Shown here: in pieces, positions 23,928-30,973 of the stretch
Layout: each line of letters opens with the position of its first letter
Numbering within the stretch: position 1 is the first letter of the stretch
Assembly: GCF_024723825.1 (NCBI RefSeq)
Contig: NZ_JANQBQ010000001.1
Span: 682,001-746,000, forward strand
Source of the DNA: Romboutsia lituseburensis
Lineage (GTDB): Bacteria; Bacillota; Clostridia; Peptostreptococcales; Peptostreptococcaceae
Direction of reading: 5' to 3'
Length of the DNA: 64,000 bases
Program-made: the position numbers and the translations under genes
The notes under the pieces: model-generated
Database searches by the model: none
What the model was told of the DNA's origin: nothing
Seen by the model: only the letters and a program-made list of their open reading frames with translations

Positions 23928-24026
23928 CTAATATTTCTTTTTTATATGTTCTCCAGCTAATATAACTACATCAATTGATAATTTTATAAAAGATATTATC
24001 CAAATAGCTGTCCATAAATCTTTCAT
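23928..24026 (-). CDS. Single-pass membrane peptide, 32 aa
   Basis: MKDLWTAIWIISFIKLSIDV then VILAGEHIKKKY: one hydrophobic helix with a basic end, preceded by a very good TTTTTAGGAGGAAGTATAG site. Too short to classify. It could be a small membrane effector or a chance ORF, but the ribosome site argues for expression. Confidence 0.55.
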   Translation of the reverse strand: MKDLWTAIWIISFIKLSIDVVILAGEHIKKKY

Positions 24027-24095
24027 CTATACTTCCTCCTAAAAATACTTACTATATCAGTGATGCCAATCCAAATAATTAGCACCACCACAATA

Positions 24096-24248
24096 CTACT
24101 CAAATGCTAACTTTCTTTCCTTTATCTCTAGGATCTTCGTCTCTGCTTTTTTTCTTATCCTAGCTTTTTTAGTTCTTTTTACTATTGCTTCATATCTTGC
24201 TATATCTTTATCACATGTACATCTTAGAAAAAAGTTTAAAATATCTAT
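24096..24248 (-). CDS. Small basic phage protein, about 50 aa, unusual start
   Basis: The frame reads DILNFFLRCTCDKDIARYEA and then a basic helix (IVKRTKKARIRKKAETKILE). It overlaps the upstream stop. No ATG, GTG or TTG fits; an ATA at 24246-24248 is the likeliest start. Unknown function. Confidence 0.4.
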   Translation of the reverse strand: MDILNFFLRCTCDKDIARYEAIVKRTKKARIRKKAETKILEIKERKLAFE

Positions 24249-24412
24249 CTTTTTTCTCTTTCTAATAACACATTTTTAAGTTCATTATGTTCTTTAACAG
24301 TATTTTTAAATACATCCTCTAGCTCTTCTGTAGCCTTATCATATCCTTTAGAATAATATTTTTCATTAGCTACTTTTAAAAGTTCCTTATGCTTTTTCTT
24401 TAGCATTAACAT
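24245..24412 (-). CDS. Small phage protein, 55 aa, coiled coil
   Basis: Start taken at ATG 24410-24412, 1 nt past the upstream stop, with AGAGAGGAAACAATAAA ahead. MLMLKKKHKELLKVANEKYY then EELEDVFKNTVKEHNELKN: helical and charged. Unknown function. Confidence 0.6.
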   Translation of the reverse strand: MLMLKKKHKELLKVANEKYYSKGYDKATEELEDVFKNTVKEHNELKNVLLEREKR

Positions 24413-24413
24413 T

Positions 24414-24620
24414 TTATTGTTTCCTCTCTTTTTGATATTTTTCATAAAATACTTGTCTTTCATTTTGAGTGCTAACTACCATATGATCCACCCATTGACT
24501 AAGTCTAATTACTTCTTCTTTTATATCTGTACTCTCTGATATATTACTTTTTAAAAATAAACTACCTAATATATCTCTAATTTCTTCAAACTGCTTATCT
24601 TCTAACTCCAATATCATCAC
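24414..24620 (-). CDS. Small phage protein, 68 aa
   Basis: MMILELEDKQFEEIRDILGS and VIRLSQWVDHMVVSTQNERQ: an acidic helical protein. It overlaps its upstream neighbour by 26 nt in another frame (start within the neighbour's end). Unknown function. Confidence 0.6.
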   Translation of the reverse strand: MMILELEDKQFEEIRDILGSLFLKSNISESTDIKEEVIRLSQWVDHMVVSTQNERQVFYEKYQKERKQ

Positions 24621-24768
24621 TGGTTCCCCCTAGATGTTTTTCTATATCTGATAATATAACTTTAAATGCTTCCTGCTCTGTTATATTTTTTTCTTTTTTT
24701 ACCTCTATAGCTTTTAATCTTATAAGCTCTGCTGCTTCTGTTATTGTCATCTTATCTAAAATTTTCAT
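24595..24768 (-). CDS. Small phage protein, 57 aa
   Basis: MKILDKMTITEAAELIRLKA, then EVKKEKNITEQEAFKVILSD. Helical, conserved-looking operon neighbour. Its ATG overlaps the stop of the zinc-ribbon gene (TGATG), so translation is coupled. Function unknown. Confidence 0.65.
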   Translation of the reverse strand: MKILDKMTITEAAELIRLKAIEVKKEKNITEQEAFKVILSDIEKHLGGTSDDIGVRR

Positions 24769-24947
24769 CAATACTCACCCTCTGAATTCATATCTGTATC
24801 GCAACTAATACACTTTAAATTATTTAAATCACTTTTAACTATATAAATATATATCTGACCACACTTACTACACTCAAACCTCTTTAGAGTATGCTTACCT
24901 TTTTTACTCAAAGCTTTATTAATTTGATTCTCTAATGCCAAAGTCAT
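24768..24947 (-). CDS. Small zinc-ribbon phage protein, 59 aa
   Basis: MTLALENQINKALSKKGKHT then FECSKCGQIYIY and KCISCDTDM: a C-x2-C ... C-x2-C zinc ribbon. It starts right after the initiator gene. Possible DNA-binding helper in replication; inference from position only. Confidence 0.68.
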   Translation of the reverse strand: MTLALENQINKALSKKGKHTLKRFECSKCGQIYIYIVKSDLNNLKCISCDTDMNSEGEY

Positions 24948-24950
24948 ATC

Positions 24951-25817
24951 TTAACCAAATTTAGCCCTTTGACTTTTTAAAATAATTTCATCAAGTTCTT
25001 CTGTCTCATATTGAGTAAATGTTTCATCAAAATTATGAAACTTTGTAGGTTTTGTAGTATGTTGTGTATTATTGTTGGACAAACTCTTAATATTGTAGTT
25101 TTCTTTTATAGCTTTTATAAGGAAACCTGTGATATTCTTAATATGTGAATTGTTTTTGGTAATTTCTAACTTAGACTTTAAATAGTCTATGTCATAAGTA
25201 CCAGTAGTTGATTGTAGAGAGTCAACTACTTTTTTTATGTCATTTTCTACAAGTTCATTAAAAGCTTTTTTAACTTCAATCATAGCTCTATATCTGTTTA
25301 CATCTTCAACAACAACATCTTCTTCTCCAGTTGTTGTATTAATAATAGATGTATTAATAATAGGTTGTTTTTTCGTTCCGACTTTTTTTCCGTTTCCCTC
25401 GGATTTTTTTCCGACACTATCGGATTTTTTTCCGTTTCCCTCGGATTCATTTCCGATACTATCGGATTTTTTTCCGACCATATAACTATCATCTATAAGC
25501 TCTTTATATCTATCTCCTAATGTAAAGTAACTCCATATTCCACCTTGCTTTAAAGTCCTGTGTTTTAAAACTCCTACTTTTGACATTTTCTTAAGATATC
25601 TATAAATAGTGTCATGACTAGTTGTTTTTAATATTGGAAGAGCATCTATTATACCTTCATACTTAATCCAATAATATTTATCATCATCAAACATCTTTGA
25701 GTTCATTTTTCCTGTATCTTTATAATCAACAAACCACCTTAAGATAATTAACTGTTTTAAATCTAACTCTAACTCTAAGGCTTTACGTTGATTAAATCCA
25801 TGTATAGTATTTTTCAC
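24951..25817 (-). CDS. Phage replication initiator (winged-helix type) with internal iterons
   Basis: Start placed at GTG 25815-25817, because AAGGAGG lies at proper distance; the upstream GTG at 25826 is too close to it. 288 aa. The N-terminal ~110 residues are a winged helix (LKQLIILRWFVDYKDTG, TSHDTIYRYLKKMSKVGVLK). A 7-residue repeat follows (GKKSDSI, GNESEGN, GKKSDSV, GKKSEGN). The C-terminal helical part (YLKSKLEITKNNSHIKNITG) is like the tail of DnaD/replisome-organiser proteins. The repeat DNA probably serves as origin iterons, as in lambda gene O. A partner helicase loader is not seen. Confidence 0.82.
   Translation of the reverse strand: MKNTIHGFNQRKALELELDLKQLIILRWFVDYKDTGKMNSKMFDDDKYYWIKYEGIIDALPILKTTSHDTIYRYLKKMSKVGVLKHRTLKQGGIWSYFTLGDRYKELIDDSYMVGKKSDSIGNESEGNGKKSDSVGKKSEGNGKKVGTKKQPIINTSIINTTTGEEDVVVEDVNRYRAMIEVKKAFNELVENDIKKVVDSLQSTTGTYDIDYLKSKLEITKNNSHIKNITGFLIKAIKENYNIKSLSNNNTQHTTKPTKFHNFDETFTQYETEELDEIILKSQRAKFG
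25377..25480. repeat. 21-bp iterons, probable phage replication origin
   Basis: Four full 21-bp units start at 25390, 25411, 25432 and 25453, with partial units at both ends. Two cores are CCGACACTATCGG and CCGATACTATCGG, alternating with CCGTTTCCCTCGG, and T-runs lie between. The alternation gives a 42-bp higher-order repeat. The CCGA...TCGG dyads look like binding sites for the initiator encoded by the same DNA. Confidence 0.7.
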
Positions 25818-25835
25818 TATACACACCTCCTTATC

Positions 25836-25865
25836 TTAACGTAGTAACGTCTTTTCTATTTTCAT
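25836..25865 (-). CDS. Possible 9-residue leader peptide before the initiator
   Basis: ATG AAA ATA GAA AAG ACG TTA CTA CGT TAA, with TAAGGAGTG upstream. It ends just before the initiator's ribosome site. It could couple or attenuate initiator translation; it may equally be chance. Confidence 0.25.
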   Translation of the reverse strand: MKIEKTLLR

Positions 25866-25879
25866 GTGAAACACACTCC

Positions 25880-26029
25880 TTATTGATAAAGCCATGTAAC
25901 CTCTTTATCTTTATTTTCATTTGGTTTTATCTTATAAACTTTTTTATATGCCTTTAATAAATTAAATTTATAATTTATATCCTTTTCTTTAAATTCCTCA
26001 CAAAACTTAGCTAAAATCCTGATATCCAT
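25880..26029 (-). CDS. Small phage protein, 49 aa
   Basis: MDIRILAKFCEEFKEKDINY then LLKAYKKVYKIKPNENKDKE. Preceded by TTGAGGAGTTTAAAC. Basic and helical, no family recognised. Confidence 0.6.
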   Translation of the reverse strand: MDIRILAKFCEEFKEKDINYKFNLLKAYKKVYKIKPNENKDKEVTWLYQ

Positions 26030-26075
26030 GTTTAAACTCCTCAACTTGTCCTAAATCCTCATCCGAAGAAGTTGC

Positions 26076-26255
26076 CTAAGCAAACTCTCCGTTAGCAATT
26101 CTAATTCTCATAATTTCAATATTTATTCTTTTAACTTCATCTAGTACCTTTTGCTTTTCATCTTCGGTCATTTTTCTACCAAGCACAGTTTCTGGGGAAA
26201 CAATGTGCACCGTAGTTTTACCGAAGTGGTACGTTGCATCATATTTCTGTTCCAT
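26076..26255 (-). CDS. Small phage protein, 59 aa
   Basis: Start taken at the second ATG (26253-26255), with GGGGGTG upstream. MEQKYDATYHFGKTTVHIVS, then EDEKQKVLDEVKRINIEIMR. It resembles a common short clostridial phage early protein of unknown function. Confidence 0.65.
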   Translation of the reverse strand: MEQKYDATYHFGKTTVHIVSPETVLGRKMTEDEKQKVLDEVKRINIEIMRIRIANGEFA

Positions 26256-26297
26256 GAACACACCCCCACTATCTGTATATGCTTTTTAAAAATTGTC

Positions 26298-26594
26298 CTA
26301 TGCCCTAGGCTTACCTATATATCCTATAAACTCTTTATCTTTATTTTGAATAGCAAAACACCAATCAAATGCTGAAACTATATTAGAAGGTCTAGGTATT
26401 TTTATTACTTCACTATATTCACATATAGCTATATGACCATTTTCTAATTTAATATCCATTAGATCTTCTTCTCCAAAACAATTTTTAAGTATTTCAACAT
26501 CAACTATTTTACTCCTAATGAAAACATCCTCTTTTGGAAAGTACCAAGTACCTTCCAACAAATTTTGAGCTTGTAATACTTTTAAATTTTCCAT
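26298..26594 (-). CDS. Phage early protein, 98 aa, unknown
   Basis: MENLKVLQAQNLLEGTWYFP; start at ATG 26592-26594 chosen for the AGGAGTG 7 nt upstream. Beta-rich, with many hydrophobic strands and no known motif. Same operon as the HTH gene 3' of it on the minus strand's upstream side. Confidence 0.65.
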   Translation of the reverse strand: MENLKVLQAQNLLEGTWYFPKEDVFIRSKIVDVEILKNCFGEEDLMDIKLENGHIAICEYSEVIKIPRPSNIVSAFDWCFAIQNKDKEFIGYIGKPRA

Positions 26595-26605
26595 ATAAAA
26601 CACTC

Positions 26606-26809
26606 CTATCTTATTAACTTTCCAAGTTCTTCATCACTTAGTTCCAATACATGAGCTATCTTAGCAATTACATATATACTTGGTTTTGTGTTTTTATTAT
26701 TTATAATGTCATAAACATTACTTCTATCTAATCCAGCCATGTCTGCAAGTAAATATGGCTTTATATTATATTTTTTTAATAAGTCTTTCATTTTGTCGCC
26801 TACTGTCAT
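26606..26809 (-). CDS. XRE-family HTH regulator (Cro-like), 67 aa
   Basis: MTVGDKMKDLLKKYNIKPYL then ADMAGLDRSNVYDIINNKNT and VIAKIAHVLELSDEEL: a complete small helix-turn-helix domain and nothing else. It is first in the leftward early operon and faces the rightward gene at 26875 across a dyad (26835-26856). It probably controls early transcription. Confidence 0.85.
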   Translation of the reverse strand: MTVGDKMKDLLKKYNIKPYLLADMAGLDRSNVYDIINNKNTKPSIYVIAKIAHVLELSDEELGKLIR

Positions 26810-26834
26810 TTTTTACCTCCAGTATGTTATAATT

Positions 26835-26856
26835 ATTTTAGGTTGATGCCTAAAAT
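26835..26856. promoter_or_regulatory. Dyad operator between divergent early genes
   Basis: ATTTTAGG-TTGATG-CCTAAAAT is a perfect 8-bp dyad with a 6-bp centre. It overlaps AT-rich promoter-like sequence (TATGTTATAATT) between the HTH gene and the rightward 26875 gene. Probable binding site of the HTH protein. Confidence 0.6.
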
Positions 26857-26874
26857 ATAAAAGGTGGTGATATT

Positions 26875-27201
26875 ATGAATAATAATTTGCAAAAGTTATC
26901 AAAAATTTTATTAGAACTTCGTTCTGCCAGTATTCAAGCTGATACTGGAACTATAAAAGATGTAATGGCTAAATATGATATGCTATTCTTAGGTGGAAAT
27001 TTTAATTGCATATATTCAGTTGAGCTATTACATTCATTAAAAAAAGTTTTTGACTTTGAAGTTAGCAATGATGAACTTAACAACCTAATACCAATAGCTT
27101 GTAAATCATTGAATATGAACTTTGAACCAATGGTAGAAGTTCATAATATATCAAATGCTAATGCTCCTGCTGATTGTTACAGTATTACTTTATGGGAATA
27201 A
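26875..27201 (+). CDS. Unknown phage protein on the opposite strand, 108 aa
   Basis: MNNNLQKLSKILLELRSASI, then DVMAKYDMLFLGGNFNCIYS and EVHNISNANAPADCYSITLW. Ribosome site AAGGTGGTGATATT. It is the only rightward gene inside the leftward early block, transcribed away from the HTH gene. So it is probably expressed in a different state (lysogeny). No family recognised. Confidence 0.72.
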   Translation: MNNNLQKLSKILLELRSASIQADTGTIKDVMAKYDMLFLGGNFNCIYSVELLHSLKKVFDFEVSNDELNNLIPIACKSLNMNFEPMVEVHNISNANAPADCYSITLWE

Positions 27202-27316
27202 GTACTATGTCTCCACCCTTTATAGGCTTGAGACCATGTTCTTTTCTCATTTGATTTATAGTCTTTACCTGCTCTTGAACTCGACCTTCTTGAGCAGGCT
27301 TCTTTTGATTTTCCAT
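27185..27316 (-). CDS. Small phage protein, 43 aa, antisense to end of neighbour
   Basis: MENQKKPAQEGRVQEQVKTI, then KEHGLKPIKGGDIVLIPIK. GGAGGAAATT precedes the ATG. Its last 17 nt overlap the 3' end of the rightward gene. Unknown function. Confidence 0.55.
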   Translation of the reverse strand: MENQKKPAQEGRVQEQVKTINQMRKEHGLKPIKGGDIVLIPIK

Positions 27317-27325
27317 AATTTCCTC

Positions 27326-28069
27326 CTAAGCTAATGCCAGCTGGCTATTTAAAATCTCAACCTCTTCTGCTAAAACTATAGGAGCTTCATAATCTGCAAC
27401 TATATCTAGAGCCTTATGTAATTGAACTCTTTTTATTGCCTTGTAACTTTCAACACCAAATTGCCTTCTTATCTGTTGTTGTATATCACTATAAACCTTC
27501 GCTCTTATTGACTTATCATTGTATGCATTTGATTTATATCCACCTAAAACCCTTGTAGCTGTTTTTTTAACACACTTTATTAGTTCATCACATTCTGAAT
27601 TAAATAAAGGTGCATTATTTTTAAAATCTTCTAAGTTATTTGCAACTTCTATAACTTTTCGCTCTGCCATTTGTTGCTTTTGGTCCAATTGAATTATCAT
27701 TTGTAATTCTTTACTTAAATTTGCATATGGATTAGATTGTTCTCTTAATTGTTGTTCCATTTTGTTAAATGCTTCTATATATTTAAGTTTCCAATTTAGT
27801 GCCTTTGCTCCAGTGAATCCCATTACTAATAAACTAAATCCGTCTCTCGTCATATAATATTCTTTATATGTCTTTCCTCTATTTAAATAAGATGATACTA
27901 CAAACATTTCAATAAATTTTTCATAGCTAAGATTTGATTCATCAGCCTTAGCTAAATCTTCTATTGACCTAATTACTGACTTATGCTCTCTTTCAAAATT
28001 TTTAGCAATATCTCTACTACTTACTAATAAAGTTCCATTCACTTCTTGTATGTGTATTAATTCATTCAT
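27326..28069 (-). CDS. Rha-type antirepressor with ORF6C C-terminal domain
   Basis: 247 aa. The Rha N-terminal domain (VNGTLLVSSRDIAKNFERE, HKSVIRSIED, KEYYMTRDGFSLLVMGFTG, KALNWKLKYIEAFNKME) occupies residues 1-110. The C-terminal ORF6C-like domain (CDELIKCVKKTATRVLGGYK, VYSDIQQQIRRQFGVESYKA) occupies ~150-225. Such proteins bind DNA and often counteract the CI-like repressor in the lytic switch. Lies next to the Cro-like gene, in the same direction. Confidence 0.9.
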   Translation of the reverse strand: MNELIHIQEVNGTLLVSSRDIAKNFEREHKSVIRSIEDLAKADESNLSYEKFIEMFVVSSYLNRGKTYKEYYMTRDGFSLLVMGFTGAKALNWKLKYIEAFNKMEQQLREQSNPYANLSKELQMIIQLDQKQQMAERKVIEVANNLEDFKNNAPLFNSECDELIKCVKKTATRVLGGYKSNAYNDKSIRAKVYSDIQQQIRRQFGVESYKAIKRVQLHKALDIVADYEAPIVLAEEVEILNSQLALA

Positions 28070-28111
28070 TTTTTTACCTCTCTTCTTTATATAATTTATC
28101 TAATTTTGGTA

Positions 28112-28125
28112 GCACAATTTTGTGC
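28112..28125. promoter_or_regulatory. 14-bp palindrome upstream of the antirepressor gene
   Basis: GCACAATTTTGTGC, inside a longer imperfect dyad (TGGTAGCACAA/TTGTGCCATCA). It lies 43 nt before the antirepressor start and may be an operator or a short terminator after the Cro-like gene. Confidence 0.4.
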
Positions 28126-28149
28126 CATCAAATGTAGATATTAATTTTA

Positions 28150-28164
28150 GTGATTTTAACTCAC
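28150..28164. promoter_or_regulatory. Repressor operator copy O1 (GTGATTTTAACTCAC)
   Basis: Identical to the copy at 28389-28403. It stands apart from the divergent promoters, just beyond the Cro-like gene stop, so repressor could also act on antirepressor transcription or form a DNA loop. Confidence 0.65.
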
Positions 28165-28167
28165 CTT

Positions 28168-28368
28168 TTATTTTAAAAAAATTTTTACTATCTCTGCATC
28201 ACTTAGTTTAAAAAAGTCTTTTATAGCCGATACTTCCTTTATAGAAAAAACAATTTGTCCATTTTCTTTTTTTGTGTATGTTGAAACATCAACATCTAGC
28301 AAATTAGCTATAGTTTTTTGTGTGATTCTATTTTTTAATCTAAGATTTTTTAATTCAAAGTTTTTCAA
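28168..28368 (-). CDS. Cro-like XRE-family regulator, 66 aa
   Basis: MKNFELKNLRLKNRITQKTI then ANLLDVDVSTYTKKENGQIV and IKEVSAIKDFFKLSDAEIVK: a compact helix-turn-helix protein. Divergent from the CI-like gene across three operator copies, which is the lambda-type switch layout. Ribosome site AGGAGG. Confidence 0.87.
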   Translation of the reverse strand: MKNFELKNLRLKNRITQKTIANLLDVDVSTYTKKENGQIVFSIKEVSAIKDFFKLSDAEIVKIFLK

Positions 28369-28388
28369 CTCATGTAACCTCCTTGCTA

Positions 28389-28497
28389 GTGATTTTAACT
28401 CACCTTACAATCATTATTATAGTGATTTAAAATCACACAGTCAACACTTTTTTATATTTTTGTGCTAATTTTTCACATTTTATTGATTTTAACTCAC
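28389..28497. promoter_or_regulatory. Divergent promoter region with three operators O2-O4
   Basis: Copies: GTGATTTTAACTCAC (28389-28403), GTGATTTAAAATCAC (28422-28436, fully palindromic) and TTGATTTTAACTCAC (28483-28497). The half-site is GTGA with a TTTTAA centre. The region separates the Cro-like gene (left) from the CI-like gene (right). Confidence 0.75.
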
Positions 28498-28531
28498 ATT
28501 TTATTTATATTTTTAATATGGAGGTGAGCAA

Positions 28532-28927
28532 ATGGCAGAGTTTAAAGATAGATTTAAGCAAGAAAGAATTTCAAAAGGAATTACTCAAAGTGCATTATCG
28601 AATATATTAGGTGTTGATAGAACTTCAATATCTAAGTATGAGAATGGAAAACAATTACCCGAATTGCCTTTACTTGAAAAAATAGCAAATTATTTTAATG
28701 TATCTACTGAATTTCTATTAGGTCGAACAGATAATAGAAAACACGATACAATGAAAGAAGTTGCTGATAATCAAGAAAAAGATATTGAGAAAAAAATAGA
28801 TGAACTTATGATGCAACAAGGTCTTATGCTTTGTGGCGAACCTATGAGTGATGAAGATATGCGACTACTTAGGGATTCTATAAAAAGTACTATAGAATTA
28901 GCTAAGTCTATGAAATGTAAAAAATAG
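28532..28927 (+). CDS. CI-like phage repressor (XRE family)
   Basis: 131 aa. Helix-turn-helix in residues ~5-60 (FKQERISKGITQSALSNILG, VDRTSISKYENGKQLPELPL, LGRTDNRK). The C-terminal part (~70-131) is helical with no S24 peptidase domain, so it is not self-cleaving. Inactivation would instead depend on the ImmA-like protease that follows. Ribosome site GGAGG. Confidence 0.9.
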   Translation: MAEFKDRFKQERISKGITQSALSNILGVDRTSISKYENGKQLPELPLLEKIANYFNVSTEFLLGRTDNRKHDTMKEVADNQEKDIEKKIDELMMQQGLMLCGEPMSDEDMRLLRDSIKSTIELAKSMKCKK

Positions 28928-28993
28928 ATCACTAAAACAATTTTTTATAATCCAAGTAGACATCATATTTAAAATAACAGTGAGGGATTTATT

Positions 28994-29440
28994 TTGAGCA
29001 AAGTTAAGGGAAAAGTAATCAAATTAATAAATAAATATAAAACATCAAATCTATATGAACTATGTGATTACTTAAATATAAAAATAAAAAGAGATCCTTT
29101 AGGTTCTACTAAAGGATATTTCTTAAATGTTGACGGAAACTTCTTCATTACTCTAAATTCTTCACTAGATGAATGGGAGGAACGAGTTGTACTTGCACAT
29201 GAACTAGCACACTCTGTGCTACATAAAAAAACTAATATATGTTTTTTGAAAAGTTATACATACTCTGTTACAAATAAACTAGAGAATGAGGCTAATCAGT
29301 TTGCTGCTCATATACTTATAAGTGATAAAGCTTTAAATAAGTTCTCTAGAGGCTATGAATATGTAACAGCTGAACAGTTAAGTAAATACTTTAAAGTTCC
29401 AGAGGAACTTATAATGTATAAATTTAATAACAATATCTAG
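28994..29440 (+). CDS. ImmA/IrrE-family metallopeptidase (likely anti-repressor protease)
   Basis: 148 aa from TTG 28994, with GTGAGGGATT upstream. The zinc motif is H69-E70-L-A-H73 (RVVLAHELAHSVLH), with the further acidic helix ENEANQFAAHILI. In ICEBs1 and related phages ImmA-type proteases cut the neighbouring ImmR/CI-like repressor. The adjacency here suggests the same circuit. Confidence 0.9.
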   Translation: MSKVKGKVIKLINKYKTSNLYELCDYLNIKIKRDPLGSTKGYFLNVDGNFFITLNSSLDEWEERVVLAHELAHSVLHKKTNICFLKSYTYSVTNKLENEANQFAAHILISDKALNKFSRGYEYVTAEQLSKYFKVPEELIMYKFNNNI

Positions 29441-29460
29441 ACAATATTAAGGGGGCTTAC

Positions 29461-30960
29461 ATGGGTTTATTTAGTTTCGGTCCAAGTAAAAAGGACTTAA
29501 AAAGACAACTATTAGAATTACAAAATAAAAATGATGATTTAGAAAGAATAAATAGTGACTTAAAGTTTAAGCAGATTGATTTAGAAAGTGAAGTTACAAA
29601 TTTAAAAACGCAACTTAACTACATAACCTTATCTAAGGAAGAAACTGCTTATTTAGACTTAAAGTCTGAAATTGAAAAACTGGGGAGTAATAAACAATTT
29701 TTAGAAAATGTTTTAATCGATAAAAATAATGATTTAGAAAAATTAGTTCTAAATATTAACGATACAAAAGATAACCTAAATGAGCTAGAATCTAAAGTTG
29801 AAAAAGAGTTATCCAATCTTGGAAACATATCTAAGAAAAAGAAAAAAATTAACTTAGCTTTCAAAAGTGCCGAGTATGCCCTTCAAGAATATGCTAATAA
29901 TAGTATATTTTATCAAGATGGCTTAAATTTATCTACTGATGACTATGCCTTAATAAATGATTTAGATCCATCAATTTTATTAAAAATACATAGTATGGAT
30001 GTTAAAGAGCTAAAAAAATCATTTAATTTAGTTCAAGAATCTATAGAAGATACACTTGAAAAATATCAAGGCCGTTATACTACTAAAGCTAATATTGCCA
30101 TTTACAAACTCATGGTTATTGCTTTAAAAGCTGAATTACAAAATATTTTATATAACTTAAAATATGGAACTTTAGATGAATCATTAAACTTAATAAAGAA
30201 AACCACTAAAAAATATTTTATTATTGCTGGTGAGGGTAATCAAAGTATCGCCTCTACCCTATCAAAATTTATAGGAGAAATAGAGTATTTATTTTTAAAT
30301 TGTGTGAATATAGAATATCAATATTATGTAAAAAAAGAGCAACAAAGAGCTGAACAAGCAGCATTAAGAGAACAAATGAAGCAAGAAGCAGCAGAAAAGA
30401 AAGAATTAGAGGCACAACGTAAAAAAGTAGAGGCAGAGGAAGAAAAATATAAAAATGAAATATTAAAGCTAGAGGAACAGTTAAAACAATCGCCTCAAAG
30501 TGATAAAGAGCAACAACTTGAATTAAGAATAAAGGAACTACAAGATCAGCTTAATTTAGTTGAAACTAAAAAGGAAGAAATCGTTAGTAGACAAAATGGT
30601 AAAGCTGGTAACGTCTATGTAATAAGTAACTTAGGTTCTTTTGGTAAGGATGTATTTAAAATAGGGATGACAAGAAGACTTGATCCATTTGAAAGAATTA
30701 AAGAATTAGGAAGCGCAAGTGTACCTTTCACATTTGATGTACATAGCTTTATATTCTCAGATGATGCAGTTGGACTTGAACAAAAACTACACTCTATCTT
30801 AGATGATAGGAGAGTTAATAAAATAAACTTAAGGAAAGAATTCTTTAATGTATCTATTGATGAATTAGAAGAACTTATTTATGAAATCGACCCTTCTGCT
30901 GAATTCAATAAAACAATGTTAGCAGAAGAATATAACCAAAGTCTATCACTATCTATCTAG
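29461..30960 (+). CDS. DUF4041-like coiled-coil protein with T5orf172/GIY-YIG-type C-terminal domain
   Basis: 499 aa. It starts MGLFSFGPSKKDLKRQLLEL and has an N-terminal coiled coil to ~130. A helical DUF4041-type middle (~130-290; AEYALQEYANNSIFYQDGLN) follows, then an Ala/Gln/Glu-rich coiled coil (~290-375). The C-terminal domain (~380-480) reads GNVYVISNLGSFGKDVFKIG, MTRRLDPFERIKELG and FDVHSFIFSDDAVGLEQKLH, which fits the T5orf172/MUG113 nuclease-like family. Prophages often carry this next to the repressor and ImmA genes; the role is unknown, with superinfection exclusion possible. Confidence 0.82.
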   Translation: MGLFSFGPSKKDLKRQLLELQNKNDDLERINSDLKFKQIDLESEVTNLKTQLNYITLSKEETAYLDLKSEIEKLGSNKQFLENVLIDKNNDLEKLVLNINDTKDNLNELESKVEKELSNLGNISKKKKKINLAFKSAEYALQEYANNSIFYQDGLNLSTDDYALINDLDPSILLKIHSMDVKELKKSFNLVQESIEDTLEKYQGRYTTKANIAIYKLMVIALKAELQNILYNLKYGTLDESLNLIKKTTKKYFIIAGEGNQSIASTLSKFIGEIEYLFLNCVNIEYQYYVKKEQQRAEQAALREQMKQEAAEKKELEAQRKKVEAEEEKYKNEILKLEEQLKQSPQSDKEQQLELRIKELQDQLNLVETKKEEIVSRQNGKAGNVYVISNLGSFGKDVFKIGMTRRLDPFERIKELGSASVPFTFDVHSFIFSDDAVGLEQKLHSILDDRRVNKINLRKEFFNVSIDELEELIYEIDPSAEFNKTMLAEEYNQSLSLSI

Positions 30961-30973
30961 GAGGATATGAAAT

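Noticed and set aside
25377-25480. 21-bp repeats as a CRISPR array
   Set aside because: The units are contiguous and coding, with no unique spacers; they fit iterons.
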